From: Bog-473 sp963779735
GTDB taxonomy: Bacteria > Actinomycetota > Acidimicrobiia > Acidimicrobiales > RAAP-2
DNA length: 64,000 nucleotides
Reading direction: 5' to 3'
NCBI GenBank assembly: GCA_963779735.1
Contig: CAVZZJ010000004.1
Coordinates: forward strand, 868,001 to 932,000
Below are positions 8,941 through 16,846 of this stretch, piece by piece; the stretch's first letter is position 1; the number at the start of each line of letters is the position of its first letter. Position numbers and translations under genes: made by a program. The notes under the pieces are model-generated. The model saw only the letters and a list, made by a program, of their open reading frames with translations. It ran no database searches and was not told the DNA's origin.

Positions 8941-9651
8941 ATGCCAGCGCGTCCCGGACCAGAACTGCCGTACAAGATCGTCGCCGGGGTCACCCCGTGC
9001 GCAATGGGTTGGCTCGTGGCCAGCGCCAAGCTGCACGGCGCGACCTTCGCCCCCGAGCTGCCCAAGGTCGTCGAGACGTTCATAGAGGTGCTCGACGAGC
9101 GACCGTCCTTCGACGTCATCGCCCTGAACGCGCCGATCGGCTACGTCGAAAAGCCCGACGGAGGTGTGAGGGCCTGCGACGCCCAGGCCCGGGCCCTCCT
9201 CGGTCGGCGTGGTTCGACGGTCCACAACGCTCCGTCTTGGGCCCACCTCAAAGAGGGTGTGGCCGACATGACGGATCACCTCGATGCCGTGAGCACCGCC
9301 CTCCTGCCCCGTTATCGCGAGGTAGCGGCCGAGATGGCACCCTACCGGCAGCGGACCGTCTATTCGGTCCATCCCGAGCTCAGCTTCTTCCAGATCAACA
9401 ACGACGTGCCGCTGCGCTGGACCAAGAGGTTCGAGGCGGGGCGGGAGGAGCGCAGGGCGATTCTGGAGAAGAGGATTCCGGGGATCGACCGGGTTCTCGA
9501 CTTCGATCTTGGTGACGTGCCGCTCACGCACAAGCTCGACGCTGCGGCGCTGATGTGGACGGCCCGGAGGATCTTCGCCCGAGCCGGCACCCGCCTTCCC
9601 GCCGACCCCGAGTGGGACGAAGAGGGACTGCGCATGGAGTTCGTCCGGTAG
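8941..9651 (+). CDS. DUF429 family protein
   Basis: A 236-residue protein resembling the DUF429 family, which is predicted to have an RNase H-like fold and is often labelled a predicted nuclease. Recognisable pieces are the N-terminal GVTPCAMGWLVA strand, IALNAPIGY (a D-x-P-I-G-like motif, with Asn in place of the usual Asp), RACDAQARALLG, VHPELSFFQIN and DAAALMWTARRIF. The Asp-to-Asn change at a position that is acidic in relatives could affect metal binding. It is only 7 bp from pilT and must be co-transcribed with it. Its role beside pilus genes is unknown. Confidence 0.7.
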   Translation: MPARPGPELPYKIVAGVTPCAMGWLVASAKLHGATFAPELPKVVETFIEVLDERPSFDVIALNAPIGYVEKPDGGVRACDAQARALLGRRGSTVHNAPSWAHLKEGVADMTDHLDAVSTALLPRYREVAAEMAPYRQRTVYSVHPELSFFQINNDVPLRWTKRFEAGREERRAILEKRIPGIDRVLDFDLGDVPLTHKLDAAALMWTARRIFARAGTRLPADPEWDEEGLRMEFVR

Positions 9652-9740
9652 GTCGGCAGTCTGCCGGCCGGCCAATGCGCCGCCCGGCTCAGCGTGTTGC
9701 CCGCCCACGTCGGGTCCCTACGAAAGGCAGAACGGAAAAG

Positions 9741-10205
9741 ATGACCGAGCACTGTCGGCGACGGCTAACCGGTGACAGCGAAGAGACTGGTTTCACCCTC
9801 ATAGAGATCATCATCGTCATCGTGGTCCTCGGCATTCTGGCCGCCGTCGTGGTCTTCGCCCTGGGCGGAGTGACGGGACAGGGTGCCACCTCGGCCTGCA
9901 ACGCGGACGCCAAGACGGTGCAGGTGGCCCTGGCGGCCTACGAACAGCAGTCCGGGGTTGTGCCAACCGCCGTCACGGCGATCACCACCACCGGTGCTGG
10001 TGACGGCTACCTGGTTCCGGCATACGTGCAGACCTGGCCGTCGAATTCCGGCACCAACTACGCCATCTCCATCTCGGCCGGCGCGGCCGGCTCCCCGGCG
10101 GCGGTGCAGGTCAGCACCGGTGGTGTGTGGAACGGCGCCGGGACGACCTACACGGGTGGCACGGCGGCCAACTACGGTCCCACCGCCTGCAACGGGACCA
10201 CCTGA
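9741..10205 (+). CDS. Type IV major pilin-like protein (pilin 2)
   Basis: A 154-residue prepilin with a 17-residue leader ending in Gly, then FTLIEIIIVIVVLGILAAVVV. It is closely related to pilin 1 in the helix and in the SACNADAKTVQ segment, and has the same pattern of one cysteine after the helix and one near the C-terminus (TACNG). The globular part differs (more Gly/Thr, different loops), so the two are diverged duplicates. The ATG at 9741 is preceded by a CGAAAGGCA segment that also precedes pilin 1. It could be an alternative major pilin or a minor subunit. Confidence 0.88.
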   Translation: MTEHCRRRLTGDSEETGFTLIEIIIVIVVLGILAAVVVFALGGVTGQGATSACNADAKTVQVALAAYEQQSGVVPTAVTAITTTGAGDGYLVPAYVQTWPSNSGTNYAISISAGAAGSPAAVQVSTGGVWNGAGTTYTGGTAANYGPTACNGTT

Positions 10206-10286
10206 TCACGTAGCGACGGGCGAGGATTTCCGCCTCCGCCTCACCATTCCACGTCAGATAGGGCGAATACGGTTACGCTGGTCGGG

Positions 10287-11021
10287 ATGGGGGTGAGTTC
10301 GGAGGCTCAGGTGAAGATCTTGATCGTCGAGGACGATCCTGACATATGTGACCTGCTCAAAAGGGTGCTCGAGTCCGACGGCTACGCGGTCGAGACGGCC
10401 AGCGACTCGGCGGGTGCGCTCAAGGCCGTGGCGATGGGGGTGCCGGACCTGGTCCTGCTGGACGTGGTGCTCGGCGGCGACGACGGGCGAGACCTGCTGG
10501 TCAAACTGCGCGAGAAGAGCGACGTTCCCGCCGTCTTCCTCACCGGGCGGGGCCTGGAGGGCGACCGGATCGCCGGGCTGCGGATGGGCGCCGACGACTA
10601 CATCGTCAAGCCCTTCTCCCGCGGCGAGCTGACGGCGCGCATTGAGACCGTCCTGCGTCGAACGCGCCACACCCCGCCCAAGTCCGACTCCTCCGAGTCG
10701 AGCTTGAACTTCGGCGAGCTGCGCATCGACCTCACGACACGGGAGGTCGAGCGCTCCGGCGAGGTCATCGACCTGACCGCCATGGAGTTCAACCTCTTGG
10801 CATTCCTCGCCTCCTCGCCGCGTCAGGTGTTCTCCCGCCAGCAGTTACTGCAGAACGTGTGGGCGTCATCGAGCGAGTGGCAGGACGAAGCGACGGTTAC
10901 CGAGCACATCCGCCGCGTGCGCCGCAAGATTGAGGTGGATCCCGACCATCCGCGTTGGATCACGACGGTCCGGGGCGTGGGCTACCGGTTCGAGCGGCGC
11001 GGCCCGATGCCCGAGTCCTGA
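10287..11021 (+). CDS. OmpR/PhoB-family response regulator
   Basis: A 244-residue two-domain regulator. The receiver domain has the acidic pair EDD, phosphoacceptor Asp59 in LVLLDV and the conserved Lys in VKPFS. The C-terminal winged-helix DNA-binding domain ends with the signature RWITTVRGVGYRF. The nearest kinase gene, at 12878, is on the other strand and may or may not be its partner. Its stop lies one base from the stop of the convergent prepilin peptidase gene. Regulation of the pilin genes is a reasonable guess from position only. Confidence 0.88.
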   Translation: MGVSSEAQVKILIVEDDPDICDLLKRVLESDGYAVETASDSAGALKAVAMGVPDLVLLDVVLGGDDGRDLLVKLREKSDVPAVFLTGRGLEGDRIAGLRMGADDYIVKPFSRGELTARIETVLRRTRHTPPKSDSSESSLNFGELRIDLTTREVERSGEVIDLTAMEFNLLAFLASSPRQVFSRQQLLQNVWASSSEWQDEATVTEHIRRVRRKIEVDPDHPRWITTVRGVGYRFERRGPMPES

Positions 11022-11022
11022 G

Positions 11023-11802
11023 TCATCCCCTGAGCGACTGAAGAGGCTGGAGCAGCTCGGGCCCGGCGAGGACGGCCACGAGCGTGCCGACGGCGAGGAA
11101 CACCCCGTAGGGGATCTGCTGCTGGCGGCTCATCCGCTTGGTGGCGATGAGGGAGATGGCGACGACGGCGCCGATGAGATTGGCGGAGAAGAAGCCCAGC
11201 AGGACGTAGCGGAGGCCGAGCCATCCCAGGGCGAGGCCGAGGACCGGAGCGAGGCGCACGTCGCCGAAGCCGAGCAGGCGGGGACTGGCGAAATTCAAGG
11301 CGAAGAAGACCACGAACCACGCCATGGCGCAGATCCCGGCGATGAGGAGATCGTGCCAGTGGTCGGTGATCCCGGCCGCCAGGGCGAGGAGCACGGCCAC
11401 CAGAATGAGGACGGGGTAGACGATCCGCTTGGGGAGGATCAGGTGTTCCAGATCGGTGCAGGCGAGGGCGAGCAGCCCCGCCGCCAGGGCGAGGAAGGCC
11501 GGAAGGGCCCATGAGAAGCCGATGCGGGCCGCCACTGCGGCGAAGAGGCAGGCCGTCGCGGCCTCAATGAGCGGATAGCGCGCCGAGATGGGCGATCGGC
11601 AGTTGCGACAGCGCCCCCGCAGGAACAGCCAGGAGAAGATGGGGACGTTGTCCCGAGCCTCGATGGCGACCCCGCACCTCGGGCAGGCCGAACGGGGCGT
11701 CACCACCGACTCCCGACGTGGGACCCGGTAGATCACGACGTTCAAGAACGAGCCGATGACGAGCCCGAACAGCGCGCAGTAGCCGATCAGGAGCCCTAGC
11801 AT
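11023..11802 (-). CDS. pilD: Type IV prepilin peptidase
   Basis: A 259-residue polytopic membrane aspartic protease (A24 family). The N-terminal GSFLNVVIYRVPRRES segment is followed by a zinc-binding loop with two CxxC pairs (CPRCG and CRNCR). The catalytic aspartates are visible in CTDLEHLILP and in GFGDVRLAP. It cleaves prepilin leaders at the Gly/Phe junction and normally N-methylates the new end. Full-length PilD with the cysteine loop is usually bifunctional. Its substrates should include both pilins and the giant pilin-like protein here. Its start overlaps the upstream receiver/HD-GYP gene by 7 bp. Confidence 0.92.
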   Translation of the reverse strand: MLGLLIGYCALFGLVIGSFLNVVIYRVPRRESVVTPRSACPRCGVAIEARDNVPIFSWLFLRGRCRNCRSPISARYPLIEAATACLFAAVAARIGFSWALPAFLALAAGLLALACTDLEHLILPKRIVYPVLILVAVLLALAAGITDHWHDLLIAGICAMAWFVVFFALNFASPRLLGFGDVRLAPVLGLALGWLGLRYVLLGFFSANLIGAVVAISLIATKRMSRQQQIPYGVFLAVGTLVAVLAGPELLQPLQSLRG

Positions 11803-12881
11803 GGCGGCGTCCTCGATTGGTCGGTGATGAAGAGGTCCAACAGCTCGGGGTCGAGCTGGGTGCGCCTTCGATTTCGGAGGGTCTCGAGCGACTCCTTCTT
11901 GGAGTACGCCTGCTTGTACGGTCGCTTGCTACGCAACGCGTCAAAGACGTCGGCGATGGCGACGATGCGGCCCTCGAGCGGGATGGCCGTGCCCACCAGC
12001 CCGTGGGGATAGCCGGTCCCGTCGAACCGCTCGTGGTGGGAGAGGGCGATGATCGACCCCAGCGCGAGCATCGGGGAGTCGAATCCCTCGAGCAGCTTGA
12101 ACCCCGTCTCGGTGTGGCCCTGCATGATGAGGCGCTCGTCGTCGGTGAGCAACCTCGGCTTCAGCGCGACGGCGTCTGGTATGTCGACCTTGCCGATATC
12201 GTGCAGCTGGCTGGCCAACCGCAGCAGCTCGACCTCCGCGGGCGGCAGGCCGGCCAGCATGGCCAGGCGTGCCGCGTGCGCGCCGACACGTTGTAGGTGG
12301 CGATCGATGTCGGGATCGCGCCATTCGGCGGCCACGGCGATGCGCTGGACCGCCTCCTCGCTCGTCGGTGAGCCTGCGCCTTCGGCCGCCGCGAGACGGC
12401 CGAGCGCGTGGCCCACCTCGGCGACGCGGTCGGCGATCTCGGGCGTCGACCGCGAGGCCCGTTCGATCTCGGCCAGATGCTCGGCCCGCTTCCTGAGTGC
12501 GCCGACGATGTTGATGAGGATCACGTTGGTGTCGAAGGGCTTGACGATGTAGCCGTACGCTCCGTAGCGGGCCGCAGGCTCGGAGGCGTGGGGGGCGTCG
12601 ACGGCGGTGACCATGATCACGGCCAGGTCGGGATGCGCCTGGTTGGCGTGCGCCAAGAGCGAGAACCCGCTCTCGCCGGGCATCGTCACGTCGCACAGCA
12701 TCAGGTCGAACCTCTTCTTGGTCAGCAGGTAACGAGCCTCGGCCGCGTCGGACGCCGTGGCGCAGGCATACCCGGCCCTCTCCAGGAGGCGGGCGAGCGA
12801 ACGGCGGATCGGCTCCTCGTCATCGACGATGAGGAGCACTGCGTCGGGCTCCGCCCGCGGGAAGGTCACCGTCGAGCTCAT
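11796..12881 (-). CDS. Receiver - HD-GYP phosphodiesterase response regulator
   Basis: A 361-residue protein. The N-terminal receiver (about residues 14-130) has an acidic pair, phosphoacceptor Asp64 in LMLCDVTMPG and the conserved Lys in VKPFD. The C-terminal HD-GYP domain has HDIGK near residue 227 and HHERFDGTGYP near 284. HD-GYP proteins hydrolyse cyclic di-GMP, so a phosphorelay here would lower c-di-GMP, a common control of pilus activity. It is flanked by the histidine kinase (4-bp ATGA overlap) and the prepilin peptidase (7-bp overlap), which makes the kinase its probable partner. Confidence 0.9.
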   Translation of the reverse strand: MSSTVTFPRAEPDAVLLIVDDEEPIRRSLARLLERAGYACATASDAAEARYLLTKKRFDLMLCDVTMPGESGFSLLAHANQAHPDLAVIMVTAVDAPHASEPAARYGAYGYIVKPFDTNVILINIVGALRKRAEHLAEIERASRSTPEIADRVAEVGHALGRLAAAEGAGSPTSEEAVQRIAVAAEWRDPDIDRHLQRVGAHAARLAMLAGLPPAEVELLRLASQLHDIGKVDIPDAVALKPRLLTDDERLIMQGHTETGFKLLEGFDSPMLALGSIIALSHHERFDGTGYPHGLVGTAIPLEGRIVAIADVFDALRSKRPYKQAYSKKESLETLRNRRRTQLDPELLDLFITDQSRTPPC

Positions 12882-13960
12882 CGGGACACCGAGAGCGGTT
12901 CGTGGATGATCGCCTCATCGGGAGAGTCGGGCACCTCGCACAGGGGCAGCAGCACGGTGACGGCCGTCCCGGCCCCGTCGGTCGTCGAGATCGAGGCGCT
13001 TCCCCCCGCCCGCTTGGCGATCCCGTAGACCACGGCGAGACCCAAGCCCGTGCCCCGACCGGTCTCTTTGGTCGTGAAGAAGGGCTCGAAGGCCTTGGCC
13101 GCCACCTCGGGGGTCATGCCCTGGCCGTCGTCCCTTACCTCTATGCGGCCGAAGGGGCCCGGATGGAGACCGTCCCGCCCGTCGTGCGCCACGGTGTCGA
13201 CCGATATGGACAGACTGCCCCCGTACGGCATGGCGTCGCGGGCGTTGAGGGCGAGGTTCATGAGCATCAACTCGAGCTCGGCGGTGTCGGCGAGCACGAG
13301 GCATGGCTCTTTGGCGACCCGGCAGTCGAGCTGCACCTCCTCGCCGAGGGTGCGGCGCAAGAGGTGTTCGGTGTCGCGGACAGAGGCGTTGAGGTCCGTC
13401 ACGACGGGCACGGCCACGTGCTGGCGACTGAAGATCAAGAGCTGGCGCGTGAGGCCCGCCGCCCGGTGGGCGGCCTTCTGCACCTCCGCCACATCGCGTT
13501 GCATCTCGCTCTCGGGGTCGAGACCGTCGGAGAGGAACTCCGAGTAGCTGATGATGGACTGCAGCAGGTTGTTGAAGTCGTGGGCGATCCCCCCGGCGAG
13601 TTGGCCGACGGCCTCCATGCGCTGCGCCTGCCGGAGGCTCTGCTCGGCGTCGGCCTGCCGGCAGAGCGCCTCGTCGAGCTGCGAGTTCCTCGTGGCGAGC
13701 TCCGCCATGAGGCCGAGCGCCTGGTCGCGCCGGCCGACGGCGAGGCCCACCAGGATGGCGGCGATCAGCGTGGCCGTCAGACCGACCAGGAGGGAGATCT
13801 CGGGGAGCCCGTGCGCCAGGAACCCCCCGACGCTCGCGGCGAACCCGATGAGCACCACCAGGACGGCGATCGGGGGAACCTTCACCGACCTCAAGGTGGC
13901 CTCGGACGTGCGGTCGGCGGGCATGCGTACCAGCCTGACGACCGAGGCTCTCCTGGCCAT
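12878..13960 (-). CDS. Membrane sensor histidine kinase
   Basis: About 360 residues. Two membrane helices lie near residues 30-70 with only a short loop between them. A coiled region follows, then an H-box GGIAHDFNNLL with the phosphorylated His, and a HATPase domain with N box (MNLALNARDAMP), G1 (VRDDGQGM) and G2 (GRGTGLGLAVV). No large sensor domain is present, so the stimulus is probably sensed in the membrane or through a partner. The stop overlaps the start of the receiver/HD-GYP gene by 4 bp. The start is uncertain: ATG 13960 is used here, ATG 13924 is also possible, and neither has a clear ribosome site. Confidence 0.85.
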   Translation of the reverse strand: MARRASVVRLVRMPADRTSEATLRSVKVPPIAVLVVLIGFAASVGGFLAHGLPEISLLVGLTATLIAAILVGLAVGRRDQALGLMAELATRNSQLDEALCRQADAEQSLRQAQRMEAVGQLAGGIAHDFNNLLQSIISYSEFLSDGLDPESEMQRDVAEVQKAAHRAAGLTRQLLIFSRQHVAVPVVTDLNASVRDTEHLLRRTLGEEVQLDCRVAKEPCLVLADTAELELMLMNLALNARDAMPYGGSLSISVDTVAHDGRDGLHPGPFGRIEVRDDGQGMTPEVAAKAFEPFFTTKETGRGTGLGLAVVYGIAKRAGGSASISTTDGAGTAVTVLLPLCEVPDSPDEAIIHEPLSVSR

Positions 13961-14036
13961 CCACCGCAACCCAACGGCAACCCAACTTTCGGGCCGGACC
14001 TGGCGGGCGAATTGAGGCGACCGGAGTGATCCGGAC

Positions 14037-14684
14037 CTATGGCAGCGGGTCGGATGTCTCCTCGCGCAGCCAGGCCGGGGCGTGGCGAGCCGCCCAGGTC
14101 TCGGTCACCCAGCCCTTGACCATGGAGCGCAGCGACTCAGGGTGCGTCACGGCGAAGAGTATGTGGCCGATGACGACGGCGAAGATGGCGTAGGCCATCA
14201 CATCGTGGACAAAGGTGGCGCCGGTGCGCCAGTCGATCGGGAAGAAGCGGAACCACTTCATGATGGAGCCCGTCGCCAGCATGACCACGATGGAGCCGCC
14301 GACGAAGATGGCATTGAGCTTCTGGCCGGGGTTGAACTTGTCGACGACCCGCGGCGCGCTCCAGCCCAACGTGCGGAGCCACTTGAGCTCGTCCCTCGTC
14401 CACACGTTGATCCGCCGCAGGTCACGCCGCATGCGGGCTCCCCAGGGGCCGAGCAGCGAGATGATGAGCGGCACCGGCAGCGCGACACCCGTCCACACAT
14501 GGATGTTCTCCACGAGGACCCGGCGGCCGATCACCGTGGACAGCCCCGAGAAGTACAGGGGCAGGGCCGTGAGCATGAGAATGCCGAAGAGCAAGGCGTT
14601 GGCCCAGTGGGCGGTGCGCTGCACCCGGTCGAAGCGGAGGATCCGTGCGACAGCGTGTGGGTGTGCCTCCGTCCGGGCCGTCAC
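14037..14684 (-). CDS. Cytochrome b561 / FdnI-type membrane cytochrome b
   Basis: About 215 residues with four predicted membrane helices and conserved histidines for haem binding (RTAHW, ENIHVWTG, FVHDVMAY and IGHILFAVTHPES). It resembles the gamma subunit of formate dehydrogenase and hydrogenase cytochrome b. It starts (GTG 14684) 13 bp after the stop of the molybdopterin protein gene and most likely passes electrons between that protein and the quinone pool. This is the job done by YedZ/MsrQ for YedY/MsrP, but the sequence is not YedZ-like. The frame extends further upstream to 14843, but that part overlaps the molybdoprotein gene and is not membrane-cytochrome-like. Confidence 0.8.
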   Translation of the reverse strand: MTARTEAHPHAVARILRFDRVQRTAHWANALLFGILMLTALPLYFSGLSTVIGRRVLVENIHVWTGVALPVPLIISLLGPWGARMRRDLRRINVWTRDELKWLRTLGWSAPRVVDKFNPGQKLNAIFVGGSIVVMLATGSIMKWFRFFPIDWRTGATFVHDVMAYAIFAVVIGHILFAVTHPESLRSMVKGWVTETWAARHAPAWLREETSDPLP

Positions 14685-14697
14685 GTGCGTCTCCGAC

Positions 14698-15408
14698 TCA
14701 ACTGTCCGTAGGTCCGGTCGAACCGTCGCGCCACCCGTTGACCGGGTAGCCGTTCTGTTCCCAGTATCCGGGGATGACCTGGTCGACGACGCGGATGGCG
14801 GACAGCCACTTGAGAGACTTGTACCCGAACATCGGACCCACATAGAGCCGTACGGGGCCTCCGTGCTCGGTGGTGACGGGAGCCCCCAGCATCCGGTAGG
14901 CGACGATGATGTCCGGGAGATGGGCCTGGTCCAGGGTGAGGCTCTCGGTGTCCACCCCGTCGTAGGACTCGAAGGCCAACGCCACGGCCCCCTTGCGGAC
15001 GCCGGCGCGGTCCAGTAGGTCGGAGAGCTTGACGCCCTCCCAGTGGACGTTGGTGACGACCCACCCGGTGACGCACTGAAAGTTCTGTACGAACGCCGTC
15101 GAGGGAAGGGCCTTCAGATCGTCGAGCGTGTAGGTCCGGGGGTTGTCGACGAGTCCGCTGACCTCCAGCCGGTACTCGGAGTCGGAGATCTGGGGTAGCG
15201 AGCCGCTCACCGAGTAGATGCGGAAGTAGTTGCCCCCCGGGATCAGTCCGGCCAGCCCCGAGCCGACGGCCTTGCTCAGGGCGTTCTGCACCTTGGCCCC
15301 GAAGAGGATGCCGGCCGCACCCAGCGCGGCCATGCCGAGGAACACCCTCCGGCCGACGGCGACCGGCGCTCCTCCCTTCCCCGCCTGAGCTTTCGAGGTA
15401 GTGGCCAC
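14698..15408 (-). CDS. Sulfite-oxidase-like molybdopterin oxidoreductase (MsrP/YedY-like), exported
   Basis: A 236-residue protein. It has a twin-arginine export signal (GRRVFLGMAALGAAG, residues about 19-33), then a sulfite oxidase-type molybdopterin domain with the cysteine that binds Mo in FQCVTGW and the terminal segment MFGYKSLKWL. The single-domain form, Tat signal and adjacent membrane cytochrome suggest a periplasmic or extracytoplasmic reductase such as MsrP (methionine sulfoxide repair), or a related oxidase; the substrate cannot be told from sequence. The GTG at 15408 overlaps its own ribosome-site-like GGGAGG, so the true start is unclear. Confidence 0.82.
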   Translation of the reverse strand: MATTSKAQAGKGGAPVAVGRRVFLGMAALGAAGILFGAKVQNALSKAVGSGLAGLIPGGNYFRIYSVSGSLPQISDSEYRLEVSGLVDNPRTYTLDDLKALPSTAFVQNFQCVTGWVVTNVHWEGVKLSDLLDRAGVRKGAVALAFESYDGVDTESLTLDQAHLPDIIVAYRMLGAPVTTEHGGPVRLYVGPMFGYKSLKWLSAIRVVDQVIPGYWEQNGYPVNGWRDGSTGPTDS

Positions 15409-15481
15409 CTCCCGAGCCTACGGAGTGCGACGATCCCCGGGGCGTCACCCGTGCCACGCCGTCGACGGGCGTGCTTGGGGC

Positions 15482-15505
15482 CGGACCCGTTTAGGATCGG
15501 GTCCG
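15482..15505 (+). promoter_or_regulatory. Inverted repeat upstream of the coxSML-type operon
   Basis: A perfect 8-bp inverted repeat (CGGACCCG, 8-bp spacer, CGGGTCCG) lies 29 bp before the coxS start, in the 125-bp divergent gap. It could be an operator or a hairpin in the leader. No regulator gene is adjacent. Confidence 0.4.
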
Positions 15506-15533
15506 CGGCCGATCGGTCCTAGAGTCGGGAGAA

Positions 15534-16028
15534 ATGCCAGTGGTTCAGATATCTCTGCAGGTCAACGGGGTTAGACGCCGGCACGACGTCGAGCCGAGGC
15601 AGCTCCTGGTGCAGTACCTGCGGGAGACACTCGGGCTCACGGGCACCAACATCGGCTGCGACACCAGCTCCTGCGGCGCCTGCACGGTGCTGCTCGATGG
15701 GGTGTCGGTGAAGTCCTGCACGCTGTTGGCCGCTCAGGCCGACTCGACCGAGATCGTGACGATCGAAGGTCTCGCCGGTTCCGACGGGACGCTGCACCCG
15801 GTCCAGGAGGCGTTCCGTGAGAACCATGCGCTCCAGTGCGGGTACTGCACCCCGGGGATGGTCATGGCGGCCGTCTCGCTGCTCGACGAGGAGGACCACC
15901 TCGATGAACGCGGCGTCCGAGAAGGGCTGGAGGGCAATCTCTGCCGCTGCACCGGTTATCACAACATCGTGAAGGCCGTCCTGGCCTGCGCGGCAGACAG
16001 GGGAATGCTGGCGGAGCCGGGATCGTGA
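15534..16028 (+). CDS. coxS: CoxS-type [2Fe-2S] subunit of a molybdenum hydroxylase
   Basis: A 164-residue small subunit with the two [2Fe-2S] domains of the xanthine oxidase family. The plant-ferredoxin-type cluster is at CDTSSCGACTVLLDG with a further Cys about 20 residues on, and the second cluster is at QCGYCTPGM and NLCRCTGY. It relays electrons from the Mo centre in the large subunit to FAD in the medium subunit. It is first in a tightly coupled S-M-L operon: its TGA overlaps the GTG of the medium subunit. The symbol describes the family, since the enzyme may not use CO. Confidence 0.92.
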   Translation: MPVVQISLQVNGVRRRHDVEPRQLLVQYLRETLGLTGTNIGCDTSSCGACTVLLDGVSVKSCTLLAAQADSTEIVTIEGLAGSDGTLHPVQEAFRENHALQCGYCTPGMVMAAVSLLDEEDHLDERGVREGLEGNLCRCTGYHNIVKAVLACAADRGMLAEPGS

Positions 16029-16846
16029 TCCCCGCCGAGTTCGAGTACGTGCGGGCCGCCTCGGTCGAGGAGGCGGTGGCGCTGCTCGCCGAGCACGGCG
16101 AGGATGCCAAGGTCCTCGCCGGTGGCCATTCGCTGCTGCCGCTGATGAAGCTGCGGCTGGCGACCCCGACGGTGCTCATCGACATCGGCCGCATCCCCGA
16201 CCAGTCATATATAGAGGAACGGGGCGGGGAGATCGCCATCGGTGCGCTGGCCCGTCACCATCAACTCGAATCGTCGTCGCTACTCCGGGAACAGGTCCCC
16301 TTGCTGGCCCACACGGCGCACCAGGTGGGCGACCCGCAGGTGCGCCACCGCGGCACGCTCGGGGGCACGCTGGCCCACGGCGATCCCGCCTCGGATCTCC
16401 CGGCGGCCATCCTGGCCCTGGGGGGCACGCTGGTGGCCCAGGGTCCGGCGGGCCGGCGCGAGATCGCCGTCGCCGACTTCTTCCAGTCGTTCCTCCAGAC
16501 GGCCCTCGCTCCCGACGAGCTGCTGGTCGAGGTCCGGGTGCCGAAGGTGCCCGATGAGGGGTGGTCGTTCCAGAAGTTCAACCGGCGGGCCCAGGACTGG
16601 GCCATCGTCGGGGTGGCGGCGGTTGTCAACGGCACCACCGGCGTGGCGCTGGTCAACATGGGATCCACCCCGTTGCGGGCGACGGCGGTCGAAGAGGCGA
16701 TGCGTAACGGCGCGTCCGCCGCCGCCGCCGCCACGCTCGCCCATGAGGGGACCGATCCACCGAGCGACATCAACGCCTCGGCCGAGTACCGCCGTCATCT
16801 TGTAACCGTGCTCGTTCGCCGGGCGCTCGAGGAGGCCTTGTCATGA
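16025..16846 (+). CDS. coxM: CoxM-type FAD-binding subunit of a molybdenum hydroxylase
   Basis: A 273-residue FAD subunit of the xanthine oxidase family. FAD-binding motifs AGGHSLLPLMK (residues about 36-46) and HRGTLGGTLAHGDP (about 108-121) are present, followed by the C-terminal domain of CO dehydrogenase flavoproteins. It starts at a GTG inside the stop of coxS and ends in an ATGA overlap with the large subunit gene, so all three subunits should be made together. Confidence 0.92.
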   Translation: MIPAEFEYVRAASVEEAVALLAEHGEDAKVLAGGHSLLPLMKLRLATPTVLIDIGRIPDQSYIEERGGEIAIGALARHHQLESSSLLREQVPLLAHTAHQVGDPQVRHRGTLGGTLAHGDPASDLPAAILALGGTLVAQGPAGRREIAVADFFQSFLQTALAPDELLVEVRVPKVPDEGWSFQKFNRRAQDWAIVGVAAVVNGTTGVALVNMGSTPLRATAVEEAMRNGASAAAAATLAHEGTDPPSDINASAEYRRHLVTVLVRRALEEALS

